Below, piece after piece: positions 24,620-37,759 of a DNA stretch of 64,000 nucleotides (position 1 is its first letter; each line of letters opens with the position of its first letter). This stretch comes from Vespula vulgaris (taxonomy: Eukaryota > Arthropoda > Insecta > Hymenoptera > Vespidae): positions 837,501-901,500 of the forward strand of contig NC_066591.1 in assembly GCF_905475345.1 (NCBI RefSeq), in the 5' to 3' direction. The position numbers and the translations under genes are program-made. The notes beneath the pieces were generated by a model. It ran no database searches, was not told where the DNA came from, and saw only the letters and a program-made list of their open reading frames with translations.

Positions 24620-27600
24620 GAAGAAACAAATCAATCTAAGCTGGTTGCGTCTTATATATATATTTAATCTTTCCTACTTGTTTGCTCGTAGTTACGTCGA
24701 AATTACAAAAATGATAATAATAATACTACAGAAAAATACTTAGTCGAAGTATTAGAGTTTTAGATCCTTTGATCGTTCAACATTGAAAAAAGTTTTCAAC
24801 CACTGTTGCTAACTTTCAGGGAAACAAATGGTAAAGCTTCTAATTGAAAGCGTGTAAATTAACTCGTCAAATAATTGTTCGGCAACGAAATGCCTTCTCT
24901 TTATTCCTTTTCTGAATTTTGCGTACGTGTGTATGTTTCTCTGTATGTGGTTGTCGGCCCGTTATTTTCTAGCGTTCTCCTAAAAGGGTTGAGCAGAAAA
25001 GTTTAAAGTTATTTGGGTTGAGATAACGAGGGAAGAAGGTGTGTACCTTTCATGTAGATATATATATGTGTGTGTGTGTTTATAAAGGAAATTTCACATG
25101 CATATGCACACACAGATTATGTATGTATGCATATATGTATATATGTTGTGTATGTATATATAAGACACGAAGGTCTCGATAAGTGAAAAACAAAAATAGG
25201 CGTGGCATTTGAGAAGTTTTCTTACGAGTCTTTCAAAAGAACAAAGAAAAAAGAAATTTTAGAAGAAAGAAAAAAAGAAGGACAATTTTCTTTCTACTTT
25301 TCTTTTCTGTATTTTTTTTTTTTTTTTTGTTATTTTTCTTTATTCTCTTTATTTTTTATTTTCCTTCAGCAATCATTTTTGTTGACTAATTACGTGGAAA
25401 GTGAAAACAAATGTATACCTGGAGAGTTTTATCGAACCACCGCACGAACACATATTATCCACTTATCGCAGATTATTAAAAGTTATTTTTAATCATTCGC
25501 GGAATCACTCGACGGCGCAGTCCCCTCGCATTCAAGCAAACTCAGATTTATGTTTATATAGGGCATATATAAACAAACACCGACGTGTAATCGTCGCGAT
25601 GATCGATGGAGAAAAGGCGACTTTAGAAAATTTGTCTTTTTTATGAGAGAGAAAAAGAGAGAGAAAACGAAAAAATGTTTACTCCGAGTAATAGAACAAA
25701 ATACAAATCGTTCGTAAAAACGTTGGCCAAAGAATTTCTTTTCTTCTTTCTTTTTTCTTTATTATTTATTTATTTTTTTTTTCTTTTTTCTTTCAAATTT
25801 TCCGACTGCAATCTCGGTTAAACTCGTTCATTTTTCTCCTCTCCTTCTCTCTCCTTCTCTTTATCTTTTTTCGCAAGATCGCGTGCTCGTTATAATTCTC
25901 GCTTTTGCACTGGCGCAAACAAGATCGATTTCCGGCCTTTTAGCTATTGTCGAGTCTCATTTTTATCGTTGAAGAATATCAACGCTCGTGTCGTTTGTTG
26001 GGAAATCTATTCCTTTTTCCTAGTCTATTGTTCTCTCTCTTTCTCTTTTTCTTTCTTGTCGTATATATTAAAGAACCTTGAAAGATACCAAAAAAGAAAA
26101 GCAAAAACCAAAAGAAAAAATGATTAGTAAACTATTGTCCTAATCGACTAGTAAACTAATCCTCGAAAATGAAGACATTAAGCTCCAACGGTATAATCAA
26201 GATTAACAAACTCGATATTTAGCTAATGGACAATAGAGTGAGTACACGGAGTATAGATTTATCGGAAAATTTTATCGTTTTACTTAATGTTCTAAGAAAT
26301 ACTGCATTCCGCAAATATCTTTCCTCGGCATTAGCTATAACAACGGTCAAATATACTTTAAACGATCCACTTCCGTGATATAATCACCAGGGGTCCGTCT
26401 CTGTTACGAGCATGGCTAAAGCAACTCGCTTGGATACGGAACATCCATCGGTTGAGAATTTCATCGAGGCTGTTCTCATTTAATATTTTTAACTTTTAAC
26501 ATCCCTCTAACCACCATCTTCTTTTTTACATGACGAGAAATATTACACTGTGTGTGTGTTTCTTTCTTTTTTCATTGTATAAACAAATTTATTAAACCGA
26601 CATCGTCGCGGTGAATATGTTTCGGAGGGAAAAAGAATAAAAAAAGAGTAACGTAAAATGGAGAGGTTCATGATTTTTTTTTCTTTCGACGATGAAACTT
26701 GACGTTAAACAATATTATTTTTTCTTTGTCTTCTTAAAGCTTTAGTACACGGATATCAGGATGTAATGCAACGCGTTTCGCATATTAATGCATTCGTGAA
26801 ACTATTTTACTTCGTCTCCCTTCTCTCCTACGCCATTGTGTCAGCGTAACGGAAAAAAAAATATGGCCGAAGTCATTCATTAAAAACGACCGAGATTTAT
26901 AATCCGAAGTGAAATTACTCGCCCTACCAGTTTGGAGAACGATCAAACGATAATAGTGAGATTCGTAAAAATTTCTAATACGTCGCCATGATTATGTGTG
27001 TATATATAAGTATATAAATATATAAATATGTATATATATAAATACACACACATGTATATCTCATAATTTAAATACTTTCTCGATCGTGGCTTTTCGATAA
27101 GCTTGCCGGAAATGCTAGTGCAATGGCGTAACCATTGGAACCTACTTTTTTTTCTTTCTTAAACAAAACCCTAACATTTAAGTGTATGTATAGATATACA
27201 GAGATATATATACACACATGTGCAATCCATTATATTTCACGATGTTTCATAACCACGATAGCTTTTTTAATATTTATATTGTTTAATCGTCCAACATTGA
27301 AATTTTGCCAAAGTTCAAATATTCATTGTTCGCAATTCATAATGGCTACGCCATTGGCGTCGATACGAAATTCGTGCATAACAACATGATGCGGAGTAGT
27401 CGTTGCGGAATGAACATGTTCGTTTAACAAGGGAGAAAATATTATTATTCGTTATCGATTTTCTTTCTACGAGTGAAGGAGGGTGAGAGAGGGGAAGGTT
27501 TTCACGCGCACATGCATTCATATATGAATAAGTATACATTAATGTATGCGTACGTGCATGCGTGCGTGCGTATGTGTGTATATATATATATATATGTATA

Positions 27601-27941
27601 TATGTATGCGTGTGAGCGTGTATCTGTGAAGTAAGTACGTTCATTCGGTTGCAAAGGCAATATGTACGTGTAAAAGTTCGCGCAAACGACCGCTGCTTTC
27701 TAGGCAAAACCGGCTTCAACCGGTAAGCAATACGACAGTGTCGATGCATCGATCCTACAATCTCTCTCAGGGCTATTTTCTATATACACTTTCGTGCATA
27801 TCGGTAATTGTTAGGTTACAAAATCAAATTCGATATCTACCGAGCACTTTTTTTTTCCGATCTACTATACCGATAAACGGTAATCAAGCAATAACTGTTG
27901 CAAACTTTTTTTTTTCTTTCTTTCTTTTTTTCTAGAGAGCT

Positions 27942-27976
27942 CAAAAGTTCCTAGATAACTCGATAAATCAATTACA
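27942..27976 (+). repeat. dispersed repeat family, copy b
   Basis: CAAAAGTTCCTAGATAACTC then AATCAATTAC. It pairs with inverted copy c about 150 bases downstream, giving a 27,942-28,156 unit with inverted ends. Confidence 0.5.
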
Positions 27977-28111
27977 CTTTTTCCAGACGTTTTAGATTAA
28001 CCTTTCTTTTTTTTTCGTTTCTTTTCTTTTTTTCAGACCGTTAAACTACAAGGCCTAGTTTATAAAATTACACGACTAAACTATTAGCTCCCTAAAGAAG
28101 TCTCGAAAAAG

Positions 28112-28156
28112 AGTAATTAATTTTTAAGATTGCCTAAGAACTTTTGGCCCTAGAAA
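28112..28156 (-). repeat. dispersed repeat family, copy c (inverted)
   Basis: The reverse complement reads GGGCCAAAAGTTCTTAGGC, then an ATCTTAAAAATTAATTACTC-like end, matching the forward copies at 29,467 and 31,563. Confidence 0.5.
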
Positions 28157-29154
28157 CTTTTACTCCCCGCCCTCTCTCCCTCTCCTCCCTTTTCTTCCCT
28201 TGTAGTAATTAAAATATCGACACTCGACTCGTTAGCAAGATTAAACCCTTTTCATTCGTTTTTCTTCTTCGTCGTCTCCGTCTTATTCTTCTTCTTCTTC
28301 GTCGTCGTCTTCTTCTTCGTCTTTTTCTCTCTACGTCTTCGTTTTTTTCCCTCTTCGTAGCACTTCCATGGGATTTATTTTCGTCGTTAAATCACCGTCG
28401 ATTTCGAGCCACGATATAACTTCGTTCCTCAATATTTCATTCCTCGACGAACGTTTCCGGTATCCATTAAAAGGAAACCCCTCTCACTTTCGCTCTCGTA
28501 AAATCCATTTACCGGTCGGTATATTAAAAGGAGCTTTATCTTGGATAATTTTTCATGGAAAAATTACTGATTTTTCTTTAAAAAAAAATAAAATAAAATA
28601 AAATAAAAATAAAAATAAAATTAAAAAAAAAAGAAACTAATGCTCGCTTGGTAACAACGGTATCGTCTCACGTGAGAGCACGATTACCGACCGATTTATC
28701 GAAATTCGATCACACATTTTCGAAATCGTATTTTGTATTAAAATCGTGTGTATATGTCTGATCTACTTTTTCTTTCTTTTTTTTTTATTATTTTACATTC
28801 AATTTACTTCAATCAAAATATTTAATCGAAATCGAAGAGATCTTCAAATATTTTCGGGAGTATTTTTTTTTTTATCTTTTCTTTTTTATTTATTTATTAT
28901 TTTTTTTTTTTTTCTTAAAAGAAAATTCCAATTCCTATTCGTTATAAATGTTGAGGCAAATAAAATAAGGATTTGACGATCCCAAGAGGCGAAGAAGAGA
29001 ATTTCTCCAATCTTCTCATTTTCTCATTACTCTATCAAGGCGTTCAAGCGGGATAGAGAATCAACTTTGTTGAGCTCTCGTCTGAGGAAACCGGTTTCTC
29101 GTAAATATACTCGAACGTGCAATTAATTATTGTGCCGGTCGACTGGAATCTAAG

Positions 29155-29222
29155 CGGTAGTAGTAGTAGTAGCCATAGTAATAGAGCAGTGGTAATTGTA
29201 GTAGGGTAATAGTAGTAGTATT
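29155..29222. repeat. imperfect (TAG)n repeat
   Basis: TAG triplets with CAT, CAG and GGG interruptions. Confidence 0.7.
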
Positions 29223-29376
29223 ACATAGTAATCCGAGGAGACTATCTTTGAGATTGTGAGGAGAAGTTCCGGTGGTTCGCTCTCAGCGTTTATTCTCATC
29301 GTGATTTCTTTAATATATCGATCTTCTTTTAAAAGTCAAAGAATCTCGATTCGTGATAAAATAATCGAACGACTTC

Positions 29377-29431
29377 TTCTTCTTCTTCTTTTTCTTCTTC
29401 TTTTTCTTCTTCTTTTTCTTCTTCTTTTTCG
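29377..29431. repeat. (TTC)n with regular TTTTTC interruptions
   Basis: Blocks of CTTCTTCTTTTT repeat four times. Confidence 0.8.
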
Positions 29432-29466
29432 TATTTATTCGATATAAAAAAAAAATATATGGCGAG

Positions 29467-29503
29467 TTAAAAGTTTTAAGATAATTTTAAAAATCAATTA
29501 CTT
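29467..29503 (+). repeat. dispersed repeat family, copy d
   Basis: TAAAAGTTTTAAGATAATTT then AAAAATCAATTACTT; it shares the core with copies e and h. Confidence 0.5.
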
Positions 29504-30281
29504 TTTTTTTTTTAATAAACTGGATTTTTTTTTTTTTTTTTTTAGGATTGTAAAAAAATTTCCTACGCAGGGAAAAAAGATTCCTACGTCCTTGTAATTT
29601 TACGATCCAAAAAAAAGAAAAAAAAAAGTGTGTATATACGAAAAGAAAAAATAAAAATTGGCCCAACAAAATCAAGAGGAAAGAGAATCGTTGAAATTAC
29701 TTAAGAAGTTTTGTTTCCATCTACTCTATATAGATCAATTAATGTCAGAAAGGAAAAAAATATTTTCCTTAACGCGTAGAAATAAATTATTAGAACATTC
29801 TGATATGATTTGTTGTTTGGCAAGTTTTATAGGTCTTCCGTCGCCAATGAAAATCCTTCGGCAAACACGTGAACGTATGATTTTCAAGACGTTAGGCGCC
29901 TATGGGGCGAAGACAGGTAGAATCATCCAGACTATTTTTGTCAATGCGTCGTTAAACGAGATTGTTTTATTATACTGCAAGAGGTGGAATGAAAACGTGT
30001 GTTTGTATATATAAGCACGTGACCAAGAGACGATATCAAACACCAAATGAAAATTTATTCACTTGATATATACGTACAACAGAAGTTATTTCCTTTCGTT
30101 TTGTTTCATTTTGTTTCGTTTCGTTTTGTTTAATTTCGTATACCGAGATATGAGAAATTTTTGAAATATATTCAATGATCGAAGGATTTTATTTTATACA
30201 TTTTGTTGGACGCCATTAATCGTTAAAATTTTACGAGTCAATGCGATAAAGAAAAATAGAAAAAGAGAAAGAGATGTATTC

Positions 30282-30285
30282 TACA

Positions 30286-30317
<32 letters not shown>

Positions 30318-30483
30318 CATATACATGAAAGTGTGTGTGTATATATATATATATGTACTCATGTAACCACAAGAATGAGCCTTCGTGTTTTGGAAAATAG
30401 GTTAAAATCGTATACACGTGAGAGACTATGGTACATACATCGCATCACATAGCATATTACATGTGTATATATATCACCTATGT

Positions 30484-30529
<46 letters not shown>

Positions 30530-30530
30530 T
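30282..30530. repeat. (ACAT)n and (AT)n composite repeats
   Basis: ACAT units at 30,282-30,320 and a 45-base AT tract at 30,486-30,530, with mixed sequence between. Confidence 0.8.
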
Positions 30531-31184
30531 TGTGCTGGCTGTATTGTTGAACCATATTTACGATCAATAAATCCGTCATCGTGTCACGTGCGAACGGCAA
30601 GTGGTGGACGACGCCTTCGAATTCATTCTCTCTCTCTCTCTCTCTCGAACAATTTTATTCTAAATTTTCAAATATCCTTGACTTTTACGGATCTAACGTT
30701 GAATTTATCGAACGTTCAGTGAAACTTTGTCATTGATATGGACGACCCATTAAACTCTAGTATATTATACATCGCCCGAGGGGATTTTACCTAACAGCAG
30801 GCAAATCAATTTGACATATTCGATTTTCTAATCGAAATCTTCCATAGCGTTTCTTTTTTTCTTCCATTTTTTATCCTAATTTTAAACGATCAACAAACAT
30901 CGTGTAGACCACGTAGAGATCATTAATCCTTAAATAATCGATAATGATCTCTGCAGATAATTTATTAGACATTATTCATAATCGTCTTTGTCTATAAATA
31001 TATTCTTCGCGTTTAAACAATCGAAAATTGGGAAAGTTAACGCAAAGGTGTTATTTTTAAGCAGTTATTTTGGTTGAAATTAACCAAAGTGCTTACATCA
31101 CCATTCAAGAAGAGATTGCACGAGTCGTAAAACTATAAAGGCCTCTCGATAATGCTTTCTCGGTATTCCTGTGTTTATATGTAC

Positions 31185-31264
31185 AGAAGAAGATGAAGAT
31201 GAAGATGAAGAAGAAGAAGAAGAAGAAAAAGAAGAAGAAGAAGAAGAAGAAAAAGAAGAAGAAA
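31185..31264. repeat. (GAA/GAT)n trinucleotide repeat
   Basis: About 26 triplets, GAT/GAA alternating at the left end then mainly GAA. Poly-Glu, poly-Lys and poly-Ser/Phe frames here are artefacts. Confidence 0.9.
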
Positions 31265-31562
31265 CACGTACACCTTCGTTCTCTCGTATTATCAGTAACA
31301 GCTGGAAGAGAGTGGAAATTTTCGACGCAATCCTCAAACCTCTCCTTTCCCCTCTCATTTTTATTATTAATTATCTTACTCAAAGAATGTCTGCTCGAAA
31401 TAGCTCTTAATAATTTTTCTCATTTCTTTTCTTTCTCTTTTGCATATTTATCAGGCGTCAACACGAGCGAGACAAGAACGAGAGAAATATTATTCATCGG
31501 TTATGTATAATAACATAAATTAACATTACGCGTATTATATACCTTAGAACGAGTCATAAGCT

Positions 31563-31600
31563 TAAAAGTTCCTAGATGATTTTGGAAAATCGATTAACTC
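31563..31600 (+). repeat. dispersed repeat family, copy e
   Basis: TAAAAGTTCCTAGATGATTT then a TGGAAAATCGATTAACTCC-like end. Inverted partner f starts about 190 bases downstream. Confidence 0.55.
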
Positions 31601-31789
31601 CTTTGCGAGACCTCTTATCGTTAGACTTATCTTCCTTATTTTTCTCTTTTTCCATCGTGTTTTTTTTTTTTTTTATTATTATTATTTTCAAATTGCTACA
31701 AGCATAAGAACTTTTTTGTTGTCTGAAAAAAGAAAAAAAAAGAGAGAGAGAGAGAGAAAAATTAGTTCCCAAGTTTGAAGCAAAAAACA

Positions 31790-31827
31790 GTTCGTAATTG
31801 ATTTTTAAAATCGCTTGCGAAACTTTT
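31790..31827 (-). repeat. dispersed repeat family, copy f (inverted)
   Basis: The reverse complement begins AAAAGTTTCGCAAGCGATTT and ends AATCAATTACGAAC. With copy e it bounds a 265-base segment with inverted termini, as in a miniature inverted-repeat element. Confidence 0.55.
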
Positions 31828-32221
31828 GGTCGTACTTCTTATGGAAAAAAAAAAAAATAGAAAAAAAAAGGAAGAAAAATAAGAAAAAGAAGGTTAGATT
31901 ATAATCTCTTTCGTCAGTGTCTTCTTGACGTGTCTAACTCGAGTCTCTTTGGGAGAAACGAAACACGTGATACGTGAAAGAATCGAACCGCGACAACGAC
32001 AAAAAAGATGCAAGGGAAGGAGGTCTTCTAATGTCAAGGGGTCGTACTCTTTTCATGTCGAAGAAAAGTTGCAACTTCATGGAAAAAAGAAGAGGAAAAA
32101 AAGAAGAGAAGAAAAAGAAAGAAAGAGAGAGAGAAAAAAAGTCCTGCCCTCGGATATTTTCACTTCGAGATCTTATTTACGATTTACCAAAATCTTATTT
32201 CATCTACGTATTATTCTTTTT

Positions 32222-32288
32222 CTTTCTTTCTTTCTTTCTGTCTTTCTTTCTGTCTTTCTTCCTTCTCTTTTCCTTTCTTTTCTTTTAT
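32222..32288. repeat. (TTTC)n tract
   Basis: TTTC units with GTC and CTTC interruptions. A related tract lies at 32,451-32,485. Confidence 0.8.
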
Positions 32289-32670
32289 CGGATGCTGATT
32301 ACGTAACTTTCTTCGTGCTTACGTACGCGATACATAAGATTGGGTCAAAAAGGTTGGAGTATATATCTCTTATTGTTAGAATAAATAGAAATCGAAGTGA
32401 TAGATAGTAGACTTGTTTGGGAGAAAAATATTCTATGTCGAGTGATTTTTTTCTTTCTTTCTTTCTTTCTTTCTCTCTCTTTCTCTGTATATGAATAATG
32501 GATTCGATAAATATAATTATTGTTCGAAAACAAGTTATGCTATGACAAATTAAGTAATTATCTTTATTAAAAATATAATTGGAGTATGACATAAACAAAA
32601 AAAAACATACTCATGTATGTACATATACATGTACGTGATAACCTATTAATTGCTATCGTATAGTAATATG

Positions 32671-32672
<2 letters not shown>

Positions 32673-32726
<54 letters not shown>

Positions 32727-32743
32727 CGTTCGCTCGCTCGCTC
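32673..32743. repeat. (CT)n followed by (GTTC/GCTC)n
   Basis: CT dinucleotides to 32,718, then CGTT/CGCT tetramers like those at 16,464. Confidence 0.9.
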
Positions 32744-33010
32744 CGTTCACTCGCGTACGATGTATCCTTTAAAAAGTCACGCCTAACAGACGATGGGAGA
32801 CACCGTTAAGCTTGGCTATTAATAATCGACCATCTCCAAGAGAGACAACGATATTTATCCCTTCCTCGTTGTACATAGCATATCGTATAACGAAAAGGGC
32901 TCTCGACGTTGAAACGTGATGCTCATGTAACATCGAGTTCTTATGTTCGAAATGGCTTTTTAAGTTCTTTAAAATTGTTGCTTCCGATTTCTGTATCATC
33001 TGATCTCAAA

Positions 33011-33012
<2 letters not shown>

Positions 33013-33060
<48 letters not shown>
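33013..33060. repeat. (AT)n microsatellite
   Basis: Uninterrupted AT for 48 bases. Confidence 0.95.
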
Positions 33061-33065
<5 letters not shown>

Positions 33066-33180
33066 TTTTCAATCGCAATAATCTCATTCATTTATTAAAA
33101 AAAAAAAAACGACGTTCATACATAAATATATAAAAATGTATTCTCTTCGCTTAGAAATTGACTATTTTAAATTTGCCGGG

Positions 33181-33360
33181 AGTTTTTATTGGCGACAGAT
33201 TGATGCAACCGGACGGTGCTGCCACCTGGTAACGTGTAATATCGAAAGCGAACGAACCGCGTCGTCCTCCGAGCGATCGGCGCGTGTTGTTGTTGTACGT
33301 ACGCGAGTTAAAAGATTCCACGCTTTATTATCTTCTCTCGAAACCGAACTGAACTAGATA
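33181..33360. promoter_or_regulatory. GC-richer island with CTCF-like core
   Basis: In this CG-rich 180-base island, the reverse complement of 33,220-33,229 is AGGTGGCAGC, a full match to the CTCF core AGRKGGCRSY. The 5' half of the long CTCF consensus matches poorly. A short open frame ends at 33,357. Insulator or enhancer function is inference. Confidence 0.3.
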
Positions 33361-33933
33361 ATCGTCCTGCCGTGAAAAACTCCTTCGACGTTGGCACCCG
33401 TGAACGAGGAACGGAAAGAAAAGGATAGAAGAGAAAAGATAGGAGAGCGAGAGAGGTAGGGATCTATAAAAAAGAAAAATGAGAGAAATAAAAAAGATAT
33501 TTTTACGTCAATTCTTTGTTCAAAAAAAAAAAAGAATTGATAATTAATGACGATCGCTTTAAGATCGTTCAATGTTATCGTCTTCGTGATATCATTTCTT
33601 TTGTTTTGCTTTATATATATATATATATATAGACACACGTTATGTATATCGACTACGTGAATCAAATGTACGTAGCCATCTTGTCTTTTACGTTCAAACC
33701 ACACGATCGCAATCAAGAAACAATTTTTATCGCTTTTCACATTTACTTGATCGTTTTTAAAATATATTAATATACCTATATGTTTGTATGTGTGTGCGTA
33801 TATTCCATTGTCATTTTCATTAAGGATTAGCTTATCGAAAAATATGTGAAAGTAGAACGAAAGTACATATTTAAAAGGAGAATGGATACTTTCTCTCCCT
33901 CTTTTTTTCTTTCCATTTTTTCTTATTCTTTCT

Positions 33934-33974
<41 letters not shown>

Positions 33975-34060
33975 ATAAAGCATTACGGTACTGGTGATTC
34001 ATCATCGCTCATCGCAGTGTCACGCTCGCTAGGACACGATTTGTCGTGTAACATAACCTC

Positions 34061-34115
34061 TTTTCGTTTCGCTTCGTTTCATTTCGTTTCGTTTCGTTTC
34101 GTTTCGTTTCATTTC
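34061..34115. repeat. (GTTTC)n pentanucleotide repeat
   Basis: About ten TTTCG/TTTCA pentamers. Confidence 0.9.
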
Positions 34116-35349
34116 CGATCTGTTCTCTCCTGGTCACTTAACGATCATCTATCCGAAAGTTTGAGATTTTCTTGGTCCATTCTATTTTAGTTTTCTATTC
34201 GAAAAGATTCACCTTTGTGTCACACGGGACTATTTACGGCCATCTTTTTTCATTCGTTAATTGCTTCCTTTTCTTCTTCGTTTCTTTTTCTTTCTTTCTT
34301 TCTTTTTTTTTTTCTTCTTCTATCTCTGCCATCAACCAACTGCCATATTCTTTTCCGCTTCAACGACGTTCTAAACGAAGGGCCAGAATTTTCACGAGCC
34401 GTCGACAGAGATAAGTCTCTTCTTTCCTTCTTATTTCTTCAGTCGAGAAAAATCTTTTGCGTTGAGATTTCATTTCTTTTCGTTTTTATTCTTTTTTTTT
34501 TTGTTTTCGTTTCGTTTGACTTTAATCGACAAACCAAACAAAAGCGATTCGAATTCGTTCGACGTTCTAGAACCACGTTCGAATCCATCGATCACGTTGA
34601 AGGACATTTCATGTCTCGTACGAACTCAGATTTGTGCCGAAGGTTAAAAAAAATCTTTTTTTTTTTCTTTTCTTTATTATTTCCTTTTTGTACCAATAAC
34701 ATAATTGCATATTAATCGTCTTGCGATACCGAAAGTCGAGCAATAAAGTTCTTGATCCTCTCTCTCTCCCTCTCTCTCTCTTTCTCCTTTTCTTGACCTG
34801 ATTGATCGATTTAAACGGAAAGTGGAGTAAAGTGGAAGAATCGATCTCTCGAACGGTAACAGATTGATCAATTAAATAGTGATCAATTAAGATAGAGGTA
34901 TATTACATTGATCATTGGTTTTCTCTTTCGTTTTGTCTCTATCTCTCTCTCTCTCTCTTACTATTCTAACACCGACAATCATCGATCTTGAATATGACGT
35001 AATATACGCATGTAAACTGTTGCATACATATATATATATAAATAAAATACATGTATGTAAAAATATCAACGTATGTTAACGGGTAGAAAAAAACAAAAAA
35101 ATATAAAAGAGAAAAAAAAGGAAGCAATTATCATTCATTCGATCGTTTTATCTCAATCGATCATTCTCGCTAAACCGTTAACTTCTACTAGATCGTTCTC
35201 CTTCGGTAACGACGGTTAATCAACCTCTAACGGATCCTGTTTTATCTACGAAGCAAACGGTACAAAATTCAAAGCTGTTCCATTCCTAAAGATTCGATTT
35301 CAGCCCTTCGTCCGAGAGGGAGACGTAGTTGTATCGGGATGAGAAAGTG

Positions 35350-35622
35350 AAGATTGATTGCTAAAAGATTTCTAAAACGAAAAAGGGAAAGAGAGGAAAG
35401 ACTGAACCGAAAGTCCCTAGGTGATATTAAATATCAATTATCTTTAGGTAACACTGTTGGATGTGCGAGATAATTAAGATTAATTCGTAAAGGATTTCTA
35501 AAGGAAAAAAACACGAAAAAAGAAAATAAATAAATAAACTAAAAATAAGAGGACAAGTTTGAAAGGTACACTGCTACTGTAGGGTGGATCAAAAGTCCCA
35601 AGGTGATTCTAAAAATCAATTA
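35350..35622 (+). repeat. tandem pair carrying dispersed-repeat copies g and h
   Basis: Unit 1 begins AAGATTGATTGCTAAAAGAT at 35,350 and contains copy g (35,409-35,441). Unit 2 begins AAGATTAATTCGTAAAGGAT at 35,476 and contains copy h (35,590-35,622). Both share a GATTTCTAAA element, an A-rich middle, and AAAGTCC...GGTGATT...ATCAATTAT. Unit 2 is longer because of A-rich insertion. Confidence 0.55.
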
Positions 35623-37759
35623 TTCATTTTCGTAGAACTTTTGTGAGCGCACGTGTAATAACAGTAGCAGGGATTTTTGCTTTTCCACCCTTAAAAAAAA
35701 AAATCGATAAATCTTATAGGAGTAGGTCGATTAATGGTGGAGAGAAAAAGAGGCAGACGTAGAAGAAAAGAAAATGTAATTGCACGTTGCTGTTGTGTTG
35801 CGTTAAACTCGGTGCTCGTTTTCTCTTCTCTTTCTTCTTTTTCTTGAACGTACTCGATCGATTCCTCGAACGAAGGTCGCGATCATGGCAATCCGAGAAG
35901 CGCACGAGGCACATTTCGTGAGCGGCCGACTTTCCGAGTCGTTCGATTACTCTTTTCACGAGTTACAGAAGGAGGAGAGAAGTGGAAGAAGCGAAAGAGA
36001 AGGAGATCCTTGAAGAGGGAGAATCGAACGAATAGATATCCTCTTAACCTTCACAATTCTCTTTTTCTCTTTCTCTCTCTCTCAAGTTTTTTCTCTTTTT
36101 ATTCGATTACGATTTCTATTGTAGATAGTATCGTAATCATATTGTATCCTAACCTCTAACTGTTATTATTATCTTCTTTCTTTTCAACGATCTAATTTAA
36201 AATATTATTTCTTTATTTCGTTAATTGGTTTTTTGTTCTTTTTTTTTTTAATATATATATATATATTTTTCGAACTTTCAATTTTAATTCGACGTCCAGA
36301 GAGCAACCTGTTCGGATGTATGTCGCGATGTGTGTGTGCGCGTAGAAGCTACGCGTGTATACAAGAGAAAGAAAGAGATGGAGAGGGGGAGAGAGAGAAA
36401 TTTTGTTTACCTATACACTAGTCGGTCGAGGAAAGAGATGTATTCGGAGAGAAACTTTTGAAAGAACAACATGGCGATATACCACGCTCTTCTTACGGCC
36501 TCCTTTTAATATTGTATTTCTTTTTAATATTTTAACTTTCATATTTAACTTGTTACACATACATATGTATGTACGTACGGTACGTTTCTCTCATGTCGGT
36601 AAACGATTCGAATAAAAATTCTTACGTGCGATCCTGATATACTCGACTTCTTTTCTCGTTAAATCTTTTTTCTCTTTCCTTTTTTTTTTTTTAAGGTTAA
36701 CATATATTATTATCAACGACGATATAACGTGTGAGAGAAAGAAGAAGAGAAAGAACAAGAATGAGTGAGAGAGAGAGAGAAAGAAAAAAGAATAGAAAAG
36801 AAAAGAAAGATCGATTAGCGATTCGATATAAAAAAGAATAACATTACGCGTAACCATCTTCAGCGTGAAAGTGTATGTATGTATGTATGTATACATACAA
36901 CATATTGTCTGAAGTAAGTAACGAGTAGTAACGAGTAGTAACGAACGAGATCGTACCGCATTCGTAATAACTCGGCAGAGATCGGAATCGTACGGAAAGA
37001 TAATAAGTTATACATACATACAACATCATATAGAACACCGAGGATATTCGAATGGAAAAGAGGAGTCTACACTATAACGTTCCTCACGATCGACCGACTC
37101 ACAGACGTTCATCGAGAAGTGGTAACGACGACAAGCCGGTGGTGTTGCGTAACGCAAGCTGTAAGAAAGACGGTACAAAAATGTTCCCATCCCGCGCGCG
37201 CGTGCGAAAAAGAATCATGTTTTCCGTATCTCTCTTTCTCTCTCTCTCTCTCGTCTTTTTTCTCTCTCTTCTGTTCTCCCTGTCGCGCGTACCCGAGACT
37301 GTAAACAGGGACGAAGCAAAAAGTGTAATAGGAAATGCGACCATCCATCCATCTATCCATCCATCCATTGATTCTTTTATCCTACCAATGGGTCCTCGTA
37401 TTGTTCAAATCCAGTAGCGTATCCAATATCCAAGATTTCCCGGGGCAAAAAATTAAAATATCAAGAAACAAAAATATATATATATAAATATATAGAGAGA
37501 AAGAAATATATAAAGAAATAAAAAAAAAAAAAAGGCAAGACAGAAAAAAAAATAAACAAGATCGTTTCTCTCGAATCGTTTTCTTCTTTCTCGTTTTTTT
37601 TTTTCTTCTTTTTTTTTACGATTCCATGCGTAGATTTGAAGAATTCGATCCGACGTAGACGAATATGGCGTAAGAATTTTCGTTTAATAATAAATATGAC
37701 GTAGAATAGAATAGAATAAAATTAATGATTATAACGAACGATTAGAAAACGTTTAATGG

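Noticed and set aside
29658..30014. Plus-strand frame of about 118 codons
   Set aside because: It opens with TTG, with the first ATG well inside. Residues are unremarkable and no homology or splice support was seen.
32769..32999. Minus-strand frame of 76 codons with ordinary composition
   Set aside because: There is no recognisable family, no acceptor or donor, and no neighbour on that strand. Kept only as a possible remnant.
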